Shown here piece after piece: positions 33,914 through 44,480 of a stretch of DNA of 64,000 nt. Within the stretch, counting starts at the first letter, position 1. Each line of letters opens with the position of its first letter. The translations under genes were made by a program, and so were the position numbers. Location: assembly GCF_009905375.1 (NCBI RefSeq), contig NC_133648.1, forward strand, positions 23,925,884 to 23,989,883, read 5' to 3'. Source of the DNA: Apium graveolens. Taxonomy: Eukaryota; Streptophyta; Magnoliopsida; Apiales; Apiaceae. The notes under the pieces were generated by a model that did not search any database, had not been told where the DNA came from, and was given only the letters and a program-made list of their open reading frames with translations.

Positions 33914-35986
33914 ATGCGGACAGTCGGAGAACCCTGGCCGGAATTAAACGACGACCTCTTCTATTTCGATCGCTTCCGACCCTCTGATTCTGGTATTTTA
34001 TATCTATGTAACTATTTTCTATTTTCTCTTACATAAATTTGTGTAATCATTATTCTAACTCACTACATTATATAAACAGGTCTGGCACTTATTGATTTTT
34101 ACTCCACCAAGTACAAGAGTTCAGCTCCTTTGCAAGGGTAATCCACTTTAGGGTGATGTTTAAAAATACCCGGGTGCAATGGCTGAAAATACCAATTTTT
34201 AAAACACATGGCTGAAAATATCGTTTTGGTAACGTATTTTGTAATTGATTAAGTGTAATACACATTTGAGAATTGGGTATCCAAGAAAATTACGAAAGAT
34301 ACGCATTTGTAGTTTGGGTATTACCATTGGGATCTTAAAAAAGAATAAATTGGATACCCATTTGACAAATATGTATCTAGTACAAAACAGGATACCCAAA
34401 TGGCAAATGCGTATCCAAAACGGTATTTTAAGCCATCCACTTCCAGAATGGGTATTTTCAATCATTTGCACCAAAAAAATGTTATTTTTAACATTTTTTC
34501 TCCACTATCACTATACTTATCTTCTTTTTTAAAATTACAATTGAGTTTATTTTCTCGGGTGAACGAGAGTCGAATCAGAACTCGTGACATTGTGACAACA
34601 ATAGAGAAACCCTTACGAATTGACCCACAGAAAGTAGTGTTTATAAGCTTCAGATTTTGCAATTAAAGTTGTTGTTCCATATATTGATATTGTATGAGTT
34701 TTGGAATTGTTGTAGCTTTATAGTTAGAAGTATCTCACGTAATTTATAAGTTATCTAGATGTTGCGAATTTTGTCTGAAATTTAGCGTCTGGCTTGCTTT
34801 ATTTATAATTAGTTCTGTTAACTGTTGCAAAGGTGCTCCTGCCTTCTGCTACGATAGAGTTCAATTCGTAACTCCTATCTCCCCTATGATTGAAACTTTA
34901 TCAACTACAGAAATATGTTGAATAATACTAATGCATTAGGGTATAGAGCTTTATGGACCTACACTTTGCCCACTCCTGAGTGCATGTTAATGTTAGTGTG
35001 CAAACTCTAATTTTTCTCTTTTTTAATGAATGACTGACAGATGGTTGCAGAGAATCGAGAATGGACAGGTTAGTTTTCAAATTGACATAAATGTCTTTTG
35101 ATTGTCTGGGGTTGTAGAAACTAGTGTTTCTCAAAGTGCGAATTCCCTTGCAGATAACTGTTGATGGCACGATTGTTACAGACCCTATCAAAGTTCTAAG
35201 GTATTGTGGTATATTGGTTTGATTTAGTAGTTAGTACATCTTTGTACTGTTTTTTGATAAGCTTGATACTAGTGCTGCTTCAGAATTACAATATCATCGA
35301 ATTCCTTGGAGAGAACCTGATGCACCATACTTGCTTGGAGTTCTATTTGAAGATGATCATTTGGTATATAACAAACTTCAGTCTCATCGTCCAGAGTATA
35401 ATATATGTAGTTGCATATTTTTTAAAGTTTAAAGTCTATGTATGCAGATTAATAGGAAGTTAAATAGGGTGCATTTAAGTCTTATCAGATATTTATCTGA
35501 ATTTATTGTTTTATGGCCTTTCTTTGGTTCTCCTTCTGTTTCCCAGAAGAAGTTATATTGTAATCTTCTATTTTACTTTAGGGTCCACAAGTATGACGAA
35601 AAGAAAAACCCTTTCCAAGCTATCTTACAAATGTGGCTCTAATGAGATGATTTGTGTGTAAACATAAGATATATAGATGTCAGGTTCACTTATTTGATGG
35701 TTTCTTGTTTAATGTTGAGGTGTATATATTGTATGCAGATTGCACTAGACAAGCCATCCGGTCTCCAAGTTTTACCGAGAGGACTATTCCAGCACCGGAC
35801 TGTTTTGACTCAATTACAGTGGCACGCAATCAAACAAAGTTCTATATTTGCATGTCAACAGACAAACCCTGTCCCTGTTCATGGTCAACTCTTATATCAG
35901 CAAAGACAAAGCTTGCAAAAGCTCGTATATCGGCATATTTTGCAGATGGAACCTCAACTCTTGGGAGTACTAGGAAAATAACCTGA
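33914..35986 (+). pseudogene. RNA pseudouridine synthase (RluA-type, PUS5-like) pseudogene, copy 1
   Basis: The six exons are 33914-33992, 34080-34137, 35041-35068, 35154-35200, 35273-35363 and 35739 to about 35986. All internal junctions keep GT-AG, and exon lengths 79, 58, 28, 47 and 91 stay in phase. The product reads an S4-type RNA-binding part (QRIENGQ, ITVDGTIVTDPIKVL), then QYHRIPWREPDAPYLLGVLF, ALDKPSGLQVLP and VLTQLQW. These match plant RluA-family synthases that isomerise uridine in organellar or cytosolic RNA. The catalytic HRL-type loop that should follow PVPVH is deleted and the frame shifts there; ISAKTKLAKARISAYFADGT continues in another frame. The C-terminal half is absent. 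Intron 2 holds a MITE. Confidence 0.87.
34149..34507. mobile_element. TA-flanked MITE in intron 2 of the pseudouridine synthase pseudogene
   Basis: The element is 34151-34505 (355 bp). It starts gggtgatgtttaaaaatacc and ends attttttctccac, with inverted-repeat ends (ggtgcaa...gaaaatacc on both sides) and TA on each flank. The partner copy near 49795 reads ccactttatcactat uninterrupted, which is the exact empty site with a single TA. This fits a Tc1/mariner-type MITE, though the termini are not the classic Stowaway sequence. Confidence 0.82.
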
Positions 35987-37890
35987 GTTTGGAAAATAAG
36001 TTTTTGGAATATAATTTTCTAAGATCCCACAAGATTTTCTGAAAAATAATTTAGATTCCTTTGTAAAGTTCTAAATCATTGTTTTAATGAACTGTTCCAA
36101 GAATTGGAAATTGTTTACCCTAGTATGATAACAGTTTCCGAATATCCTTCTTAGAAATACATTTTATTATATTTGAACTACACAGAAATCAGGATTATGT
36201 TTGTCTTAGACCAAACAAATGGATAATCAAAAATTTGTTTTAGCCAAATTAAACAGACTTTAGAAGATCATTAAAATATATTCTGAATCGATATTTTTTG
36301 TGAAACTGATGTAGCTCAAGTCCAAAATATTTAGGTGCATGGCATGCTCAGCTAAAATAAAATAACTGTATGAAGTTGTTTTTGTTGGTGGCTGTTGACA
36401 ACAAATCTTCCTGTAGTTGTGGACCCTTGGGAGTTAAGTTCATTTGTTATTATATAAGTTTAAATACTCAATCTTTTCTTTCAGTATGTGGCAACCACGT
36501 AGTATAGATAATAGTATAGATGAGTGTTTTAACAATATACCTTTTAAGTTTTAACAGTTTATTATATAATCTTTAAAAGCAAATTTATTAATAATATAAC
36601 ATCTATTGTTGGGGGTTCGGAAAAAGTAGTGCTTAACCAAATTATAAATTATACTCCATTCTAATTATTATAGTAAGCCATAAATATAAACATTCATATC
36701 GCGAAGTTTTAAAACACTAGTGGGAGGACCAAGCTGGATTTTATTTGTATCTTGGGAACAAACATTTTTAATTATTTCGAGTAACCGGGAAGCGTGGAAC
36801 ATCCTCATATTTCTTCCTTCTTTCTTTTTTTCCCATAAAAGTAGGTGATTAAGATTAAACAGAAAAGTTTTACTAAAGATTAAACATAATTTATTGAATC
36901 TAATTTGAATTTATATTTCAAAATGTTATATAATCTATTACATTTTTTATATACATTTTTAATTACTCCTGTAGTTTCATGTTAGTAATTTCATCATATG
37001 CGTTAAATATGATTCATTAAATAATTCATATACTAGTTATTAAGAGTATCAAAATTATATATTATTAAGAGTATCAAAATTATATTTTTTAAAAATAAAT
37101 ATATTATCAAATTAATAAATTATTTGCAAGATAAAATCTTGGACATATTATATATTAAACTTACTAAACAATTTATTTGTTAACAACTAATTTAGTTTAT
37201 AAGCTGAAAATCGTATGAATCAAAACTATTGGTTGAAGTCATTTTATAAAATATGAGTAGCTAGTTATAAATGCATATCTTGTAATCTATATTGGTTAAA
37301 ATCATTTCGTTCATATCGCTTCAACTTCATATTTGAGTCGTTGAAAGTATTTATCATGCGGTTCATATTGGCGATCCACGTGCTAAGTTTTAATTGGTCA
37401 AAAGCATTTTGTGCAGATTGCTCTTGCATCATATCTGAGTCATTCATTAAAATTGCTTATCATGTGGTCCATATATTCGTGGACAGCGATCCGCGTGATA
37501 AGCTTTTATTGGTCAAAATTGTTTTGTGCGGATCGCTTTTGCATCTTGCATATCAAGCGATCCATATTCGTGGTACACGATCAATTCCGATCTTAACCGT
37601 TGGTTGATTTTTGTCATCGGAAAGAAGCACAACTCATGTTACTCCTATAAATTACTCATCTTGTTATCCTCGTTTAGAACTTGTATCTTAACTCTTTTTC
37701 TCTCCCCCTACTTCCCATTTAACACATCTCTTTAATTTTTTCGGTGAACTTTCCATATCCTTCTACAAGTTTACTGTAAATATTCAAACGTACTCTCAAA
37801 AATCATGCATTCTGTAATTTTAAACACTATTTATCCCTCAAAATTTGAGTAGAAAAAAGAGGATTGTTTATGATACATCAAAAAAAAATT
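35987..37890. other. Gene-free interval in duplication copy 1
   Basis: Shared with 51274-53170. No coding region is recognised. Around 37370-37580 a unit of about 122 bp with 'gatccgcgtgataag' and 'ttggtcaaaa' is repeated twice, imperfectly. At 37645 'cctataaatta' followed by a pyrimidine-rich leader (37680-37740) looks like a TATA box with a plant 5' untranslated region on the plus strand, but no ORF follows it. Confidence 0.45.
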
Positions 37891-38212
37891 CTAGGTGGAG
37901 AAAGACTTTGAGGGAGCGGTATCCAATTCTTCCTCCAATGCTTCTTGGCCTAAACGCACTTCCCTTGATAACATATTTCTTCTAGTGTACGCCCTGTCAG
38001 AAATCACTATTGAGATTTTCGACAACTGGGACTGCAACTTCTTCATACTTACATGCCATAAGCAGAGCTGTGATCCCAACTAGCTGGAGCTTTTTACGTA
38101 CCACAGGGTGAATGGCCAAGAACCTATCATTTAGATTCGCAGTCAAGTACAGGGTCTCCTGCATCAGCTGGAACTTGAAGTGGATCTGCTCATTCCATGA
38201 TATAGTTAACAA
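37891..38212 (-). pseudogene. Cyclin B fragment, copy 1
   Basis: The minus-strand translation gives [59 protein letters not shown] and, in another frame, ISDRAYTRR. This is the first cyclin box of plant mitotic B-type cyclins, which bind and activate CDK1-type kinases at G2/M. The conserved MACKYEE is intact. A frameshift lies between VVENL and SDRAYTRR, and neither the N-terminal destruction box nor the second cyclin fold is present. A relic. Confidence 0.9.
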
Positions 38213-39167
38213 TGTTTGCTGTATAGTACTTCAAATTGTAAAAGACAATAATGTTTAACACCAACCTCAACTGAATAGTAAATTGCAGTATTTACTTGTA
38301 AGGTAGTTTCATGGTTCTTATATTTTTTATGTTTTCATGTAACTATTTTCATATAAAGGAGGACTTTCCATTTCAATTGTGTAGTTTTTCAACACCAGTT
38401 ATGCCGTGCTCTTGCTGATATTGACATCACTGCTATTCTTCCAAACATATTTCGCTGATAAAGTTCTCAAATTTCTTGTTGAACATAAAAATTTTGTAAA
38501 CAGTTTAAGTATAATCTGCACATGTATACATACAGGTATTTTTGATCTCTTGTTGCTACATATCCAAATTTTATTGCAGATATACTGTCCCTCTTTGCAG
38601 TTATAACTAATACACATGTAATTAGTATACATAAAGAAATAACAATTGTAGATACATATAACATTAAAAGATGACAAATGCAGATTTCCTACGCCTGATG
38701 CACATATAATTGTGCTTCCTTATTTCTAATTATTCAACAGTCAATATTTTTAATTACAAAATACATTTATGAAAAGATTTAAGCATGTAACTAAGCAATA
38801 TTAGCAAATTTACTTGTAAACAAGTTACAATTACTTTGAAAATTGATATAAGATATGTAATCCTAAGTTTAACTGGTAGCAACTCAATTAATTGTATAAA
38901 CTATTTCAACATATTGATAATGATAACCAATAAGTATAATGCTAATAAATCCAAAAATCAAAGACATATCGACAATTACATGAACTCGATAGGTAAATAC
39001 TAATAAATCCAAAAACAGAGGTAAAATAACTAACACAAAATTCTTTTTTTTGCCCGGTAACTGACACAATGTTGATATAATAAAACAGCCACAAATTAGA
39101 TGGAAGCGTTCCTAATTTCACTCTGTAATAAAATCAAGTCCCAACAAATATTCCTATCGCACAGTAA
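38213..39167. other. Gene-free interval
   Basis: Shared with 53493-54451. AT-rich and without coding evidence on either strand; the short ORFs in 38400-38680 overlap on both strands and are not conserved in frame between the two copies. Confidence 0.5.
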
Positions 39168-39428
39168 TTAGTACAGCGATTTAACAATACTAAGAACTTC
39201 TTCTTGATTCTCACCTTGCTGAATATAACGTTTAGCCAGCTCTAAATCCACCTATCCCTGTACTCGGGTTTTTTCTCGGCCATGTTGCTTAGCAGGCAAT
39301 TTATCTTTTCCTGTATATATGGCGAGCGTACTGTGTTAAACTCATATTCAACAGCATTACCCTTCTTTTTTGTGATCTTTAAGTTTTCTCGCATGCCTGA
39401 TTTAACCAAAGCATAACGAAATCAATAC
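39168..39428 (-). pseudogene. Truncated copy of the unknown 178-codon gene
   Basis: It corresponds to the 3' half of the ORF at 54452-54988. Homology begins at the shared stop codon (39168) and ends abruptly at 39428, so the first half and the promoter are missing. A 5-base insertion near 39246 (ctctaaatccacct against ctctaacct) adds a frameshift and an in-frame stop. Two residues also differ (Arg to Gln and Arg to Cys by codon). It is non-functional. Confidence 0.88.
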
Positions 39429-40247
39429 AAAAAAATCCTGAATTCCATATAAAATTACTTTTAAATAAATTTTAATCACTTATATTTTATAAGAAAATGT
39501 ATTTATTTTTAAAAAAAGTTTCAAAAACAAATATTATAAACTTTTTTTGCAATGTTCAAAATTATTTTCCTTTTTTTCAAGGTTGTAACTTTTATTTGAA
39601 TAATTAGGCTAATAAATAAGTGTTTTAATAAGTTTAGGGATGAACATGAATAAAGTAATCAAGTACAATTCAATATATGATTTTTTTTTACAAATATGAA
39701 TTATAAACTTACAAATGATTACCCATTTTTTAAAAAAATCCAAAATTTCGGGGGGAGCGAGAGTCGAATGAGAACCGACTGAAAATAAACTTTTAACTAT
39801 TTGAGTTATTCAACCAGACTCACAGCTAAGAAATAATTTGGTTGAAGAAATATCGTAAATTTGTATTTGATATTAAAAATGCGCAAAAATTCATCTGTTC
39901 GGATTTTATTCAATTTTTAAAAAGTCCTCTTTTTTAAAATAAAATGGGGTCAGATTTTTTTTTAAATAGGGTCGGGTCGGCTTTCTCTCAAATATGAGAT
40001 CTATTTTAGGTCCGTGAGTCAGGCCGAATTAGGCCTGATTTTAAACGTATTTTTCTTATTTATATATATTAAATGCTATTTAATGTTTTTAACCTTGCAC
40101 TGAACAATATAATATTATTAAATTATTAAAGAGAGAGCGGTATAGATACGAAACAAAAGAAATTTAATTTTGTAAAAGCAAACAAAAAACTTATTCTTGA
40201 GTCAACATTCTCAAGGATTGTCCGGAAGACAGTACTAGAATAAGCAC
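39429..40247. other. Right end of duplication copy 1, gene-free
   Basis: 39440-40050 matches about 55870-56480, so the missing 1.15 kb is a deletion in copy 1 or an insertion in copy 2. A SINE-like box B (agagtcgaatgagaacc) occurs at about 39767. No genes. Confidence 0.5.
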
Positions 40248-40488
40248 TACTCCCTCCGTCCCTTGTTTACATTTTTTAGAGAGTGTTCCACACACAGTGC
40301 ATATAAAGTATAGTTCTGTAAAAAAAATTTATAATTTTGTTTTTCTGAATAAAAAATAAAACATTCAACTTTTATTCAGAAAAAGAAAATTGTAAAAATA
40401 AGTTACATAACTATACTTTTTATACACTTTAAAATGCGTGTCAGACACTTGCTCAGAAATGTAAATAATTGGAAGGGATGAAGGAGTA
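40248..40488. mobile_element. Stowaway MITE, 237 bp
   Basis: The element is 40250-40486. It starts with the canonical Stowaway terminus CTCCCTCCGTCCC and ends ...GGGATGAAGGAG, with TA on both sides (40248-40249, 40487-40488). The TIRs extend inward through ttgtttacatttttt and its inverse agaaatgtaaataatt. It has no coding capacity; such elements are moved by Tc1/mariner transposases in trans. Confidence 0.9.
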
Positions 40489-42223
40489 TATTTTAGACTT
40501 AATTACACTTTATATACCTGAATAATAATAATTTTGTACGAAGATGACTAAATTTTTTTCATGCCAATATTATAGCTAAAATTTTATTTTTTATAACGTA
40601 GGGGCTCCGCCGTTAGCCGTTAAATTTTCAGTTAAATATTAATGAATCCAGGGGTACAATTGTCAAAAACCACTTATATAATTATAACATGTATATATAT
40701 TCGTCTTTTAATGATTTTATTAAATTAAAAATATATTAAATAAATTCCAAATTTTATTAGTGCTTTCCGGCACACAGATTAAGCTCACAAAAAAAAATTA
40801 AGTCAAAAAGTTAGTTTAAGCATAAAAAATGATTTATTTATTACGTAAGCTTTTTTGTTTAATTTTTAATAAATTAAATATTTCTTATATAATTCCAAAA
40901 TCATTGTCGGTGCGTACTAAGATATTGAATAAGTTATCATAAAAATTTCAAGTCAAAAAAAAGCAATTAAAAAATGATGACTTAATTGTACTTTATATAC
41001 GTGAATAATGTTAATTTTGCACAAAAATGGCTAAAATTTTATTCATGCCAATGTGATGGCTAAATTTTAATTTTTTCACAACGTAGGGCTCCGTACTTTA
41101 GACGTTAAAATTTTCTGTTAAATATTAACAAATGCAGGGGTAAAATTCTCAAAGCATGTTTATATTATTATAATGTGCACATATTTTCATTTTTTATTTT
41201 TTTATTCTAAACATATTATTTGGACACAAAAATTTTATGATAGCTTAATGTTAGTCCTACTATAAACACTAATAAAAAGTTGGAGTTTATTTAAGAAATT
41301 TTCAATTTATTAAAAATGTTCTGGAATAACTTATGTAATAGCAAAATGTATATATAAAATCATTTTTGACTTAATTCCTGAATAATAATAATTTTACATG
41401 AAGATGGCTAAATTTTTTTTCAAGCCAATGTGATGACTAAAGTTTTATTTTTTTATAACGTAGGGGCTCCGCACTTTAGCCGTTAAATTTTTAGTTAAAT
41501 ATTAATGAATCCAGGGGTATAATTGTCAAAAACCACTTATATAATTATAACATGTATATATATTCGTCTTTTAATAATTTTATTAAATTGAAATTATATT
41601 AAATAAATCCCAAATTTTTATTAGTGCTTCCCAGCACACAAATTTAAGTCAAAAAGTTAGTTTAAGCATAAAAAATGATTTTTTATTATGTTAATTTTTT
41701 ATAAATTGAATATTTCTTATATAAATCCAAAATAATTGTCAGTGCTTATTAGGATGTTGAATAAGTTATCATAAAAATTTCAAGTCAAAAAAAATTGTTC
41801 ATCATAAAAAAGAAATTACAAAATGATTTTATATATACAATTTTCTATTTAATCCATAAGTTATTCCAAAATATATTTAATAAATTGAATATTTTTAAAA
41901 TAAACTCCAACTTTTTACTAGTGTTTAGTAGGACTAACATTAAGCTATCATATAATTTTCGAGTCCAAATAATATTTTTAGCATAAAAAAAACAAAAAAA
42001 AATGAATATATGTATACATTATATTTATTTAAACATGTTTTGATAATTTTACCCCTGCATCTGTTAATATTTAACATAAAATTTTAACGGTTTAAGTATG
42101 GAGCCTCTACATTATAAAAAAAATAAAATTTAGCCATCATACTGGCATGAATAAAATTTTAGCAATTTCTGTGCAAAATTAATATTATTCAGGTATATAA
42201 AGTGCAATTAAATCTATATTCTA
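40487..42223. mobile_element. Rearranged Mutator-like element, 1719 bp
   Basis: The outer unit is 40496-42214, with TIRs GACTTAATTACACTTTATA and, inverted at the right, GATTTAATTGCACTTTATA. Flanks are near-identical 9-bp sequences tatatttta (40487-40495) and tatattcta (42215-42223). Inside, 40496-40976 is repeated directly at 41369-41814, while 40977-41368 is repeated inverted at 41815-42214 (order A-B-A-B'). The B blocks share 'tagcttaatgttagtccta' and the A blocks 'aatccaggggta'. No transposase. Confidence 0.8.
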
Positions 42224-42661
42224 TAGTGTTACCGGTTTCTTGCCTATCTACTCTTTTAGAACCTACAATAAGTATAATACAAAACCATACATTTTAAAAA
42301 TCTCCTTAGATTACGGGTTACAATATTATACAATCATAATAATACAAAAAAAAATATTATACAATCATAAAATAGTATATGTTGAGATTAAACAGCTTGG
42401 ACCAAAACCTTTTGCATAAAATTAGAATATTTTGATAACTTAAGATCAATAACCAAGATTTTAAAAGAATTAGAAATTGTTAGTGCATTCCATAGGCATC
42501 AATTTAATGTGCAATTACAGTCCACCTTTTCATCTTTTCTCCTTCCTTCTTCCTATTTGGTTGAACAAAAGCCGTTTGGCATAATTTATTTTTGGGTTTT
42601 TTCTATTATGTCTGAATTTAAAAAGTGAATTATTGGTATATCCTATTTTTAATTTTTATTA
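42224..42661. other. Short intergenic with a third piece of the duplicated block
   Basis: AT-rich and gene-free. The segment 42503-42567 (aatgtgcaatt ... ccttcttcctatttggttgaac) matches both 10165-10240 and 49090-49155, a third partial copy of the left block of the segmental duplication. Confidence 0.6.
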
Positions 42662-42666
42662 TAAAT

Positions 42667-42944
42667 TGTTAGGGTATTGGGGTGTTGCTGTGTATAGAAT
42701 TCTAGTATAATTTCAGTAATCTCAAACACAAAGGCTGAACAGTTACTGCTGGAACTTGTTCTCTGCTACTACTAGATTATATTTGTATTTTGATGATTAA
42801 AAAAAATACAACCTTCTCCACTTATAGTAGGAGAATTTAGAAGATCATACATGAACCTATCAGTTACATCCTTTGAGTTCCATGGACCACAATTAATGTG
42901 TCTTTTGATATTTCTAATATAAAGAATTTAGTTTATAATTAACA
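42667..42944 (-). repeat. 3' LTR of copia 2
   Basis: In minus-strand orientation this is the downstream LTR. It is preceded by the polypurine tract gtttaaggagggaatg (minus strand, 42945-42960). Confidence 0.93.
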
Positions 42945-42954
42945 CATTCCCTCC

Positions 42955-44480
42955 TTAAACTAATTCCTTTCGATCCTTCATGCCCATCAACATTTTGAAA
43001 GTATCTAGCAGAGGCTTGGACAACGGTTTAGTGAGAACATCAGCAATCTGATCTCTATTAGCAACATGACGCAACTGCACATTCTTCTCCTTTACGTGTT
43101 CTCGAATAAAATGAAATCGCATATCAATGTGTTTGCTCCTTTCGTGATGCACTGGATTTTTGGCAAGCTCAATAGCAGATTTGTTATCAATTCTAATTTC
43201 AGTTGACATCGGTTGTGGAATTTTCAGCTCACGAACTAATCTTCTTAACCATATCGCATGACATACGTAGTAAGATGCTGCCACATACTCGGCCTCGCAG
43301 GTTGACAAAGAAACAATGGGCTGCTTCTTGGAGTACCATGTAAAAACCGTGTCTCCCATGAAAAACATGTATCCAGACGTACTTTTGCGATCATCTCCGT
43401 CTCCACACCAATCACTATCAGAATAGCCTAGCAGTTTGTAATACTCTGTCCTCGAGTAAAATAATCCTAGAGATTTTGTTCCTTGCACATATCGTAAAAT
43501 TCTCTTTATTGCCTTCCAGTGAGCTTGTTTTGGGTGTTCCATAAATCTGCTCAAAATTCCAACACTATATGATAGATCAGGTCTCGTACATGTGAGATAT
43601 CTCAAGCTCCCAACTAAGTTTTGATATAAGTTTGTCTCCACCGCGTTTCCTTCCTCAAATTTAGACAGCTTTGTGCCCAATTCCATAGGTGTTGCAACTG
43701 GATTACAGTGTTCCATACGAAATTTCTTTAAAATACTATTGGCATATACTTCTTGAGATATAAATATACCTGACTGATCTTGCTTCACTTCAATGCCAAG
43801 AAAAAATCTCAGCAGACCCAAGTCAGTCATCTCGAACTCTTGGGTCATCTCCTTCTTAAACTCTTTAATCATTTTCTCATTGTTTCCCATAAAAATGAGA
43901 TCATCAACGTAAAGTGTAACGAACAGTAAACTCCCTTGTGTTTCCTTGACATAGAGAGCAGCTTCATAAGGACACTGCACAAACCCGTTCTTCTTGAAAT
44001 AAGCATCAATGCGAGTGTTCCATGCTCGTGGCGCCTGTTTTAGACCATACAAGGCCTTATATAATCTCAACACCATCTTTTCTTTACCTGCCTTTACATA
44101 TCCGGGTGGTTGGCTCACGTACACTTCCTCTTCTAGTGCTCCATTTAAGAAAGCCTATTTTACGTCCATCTAGTAAATGGGCCATTTACATTGAGCTGCT
44201 TGAGAGATCAATAGGCGTATTGTCTCCATTCTGGCAACAGGGGCGAAGACCTCATCGTAGTCTATTCCGGCCTTTTGTTGGTAGCCCTTCGCAGCTAATC
44301 GCGCTTTATATCTTTCTACTTCCCCCTGAGCATTCATTTTCTTTTTATAAACCCATTTAACATCAATAGGCTTACAACCTTCTGGAGGTTCAACAAGTTC
44401 CCAGGTTTTGTTCTTTTCGATGGCTTTAATTTCTTCATCCATTGCGGCATTCCATTTCTTGTATTTCACTGCTTCTCCAA
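42955..44480 (-). pseudogene. Copia 2 reverse transcriptase and RNase H
   Basis: From about 44480 downward: [36 protein letters not shown], then the block that should read MDVK-AFLNG is hit by two stop codons (44170 and about 44155). Open sequence follows from 44124: [12 protein letters not shown], catalytic YVDD in LYVDDLIFMGN (about 43905), and RNase H with SDSDWCGDGDDRKSTSGY, CEAEYVAASY and the C-terminal LTKPLSKPLL, ending at 42955. Apart from the two clustered stops this half is intact. Confidence 0.93.

Larger units (their letters stand above)
28208..34356 (+). repeat. 3.07-kb tandem duplication
   Basis: Unit 1 is 28208-31277 and unit 2 about 31280-34356, nearly identical. The junction at 31277-31280 joins 'aattggata' (inside the TA-flanked MITE) to 'cgtcgtaagttt' (inside CACTA 2). 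Each unit carries most of CACTA 2, the right end of the hAT MITE, exons 1-2 of the pseudouridine synthase pseudogene and part of the MITE. The offset is 3072 at the left edge and 3079 at the right, reflecting small indels. Confidence 0.93.
27356..40050. repeat. Segmental duplication copy 1 (main part)
   Basis: From 27356 the sequence again follows copy 2 (about 49290 onward). Core offsets are 15287 (35206 versus 50493) and 15284 (39168 versus 54452). Copy 1 differs by later events: hAT MITE plus CACTA (27519-30680), a 3.07-kb tandem duplication, a TA-flanked MITE (34151-34505), and a deletion at 39428 of what copy 2 holds at about 54710-55865. Homology resumes to about 40050, where copy 2 is interrupted by a Helitron-like 5' end. 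Confidence 0.88.

Noticed and set aside
34550..34640. tRNA-like motif (agagtcgaatcagaactcg) in intron 2, also near 49850
   Set aside because: Resembles a SINE box B on the minus strand, but no matching box A or ends were found; too weak to annotate as an RNA gene or SINE.
34199..34666. Four overlapping ORFs on both strands
   Set aside because: They fall in the TA-flanked MITE and in intron 2 of the pseudouridine synthase pseudogene; the spliced gene model explains the region better.
35206..35642. 85- and 66-codon ORFs (also at 50493-50929)
   Set aside because: They read through introns 4 and 5 of the pseudouridine synthase pseudogene in the wrong frame.
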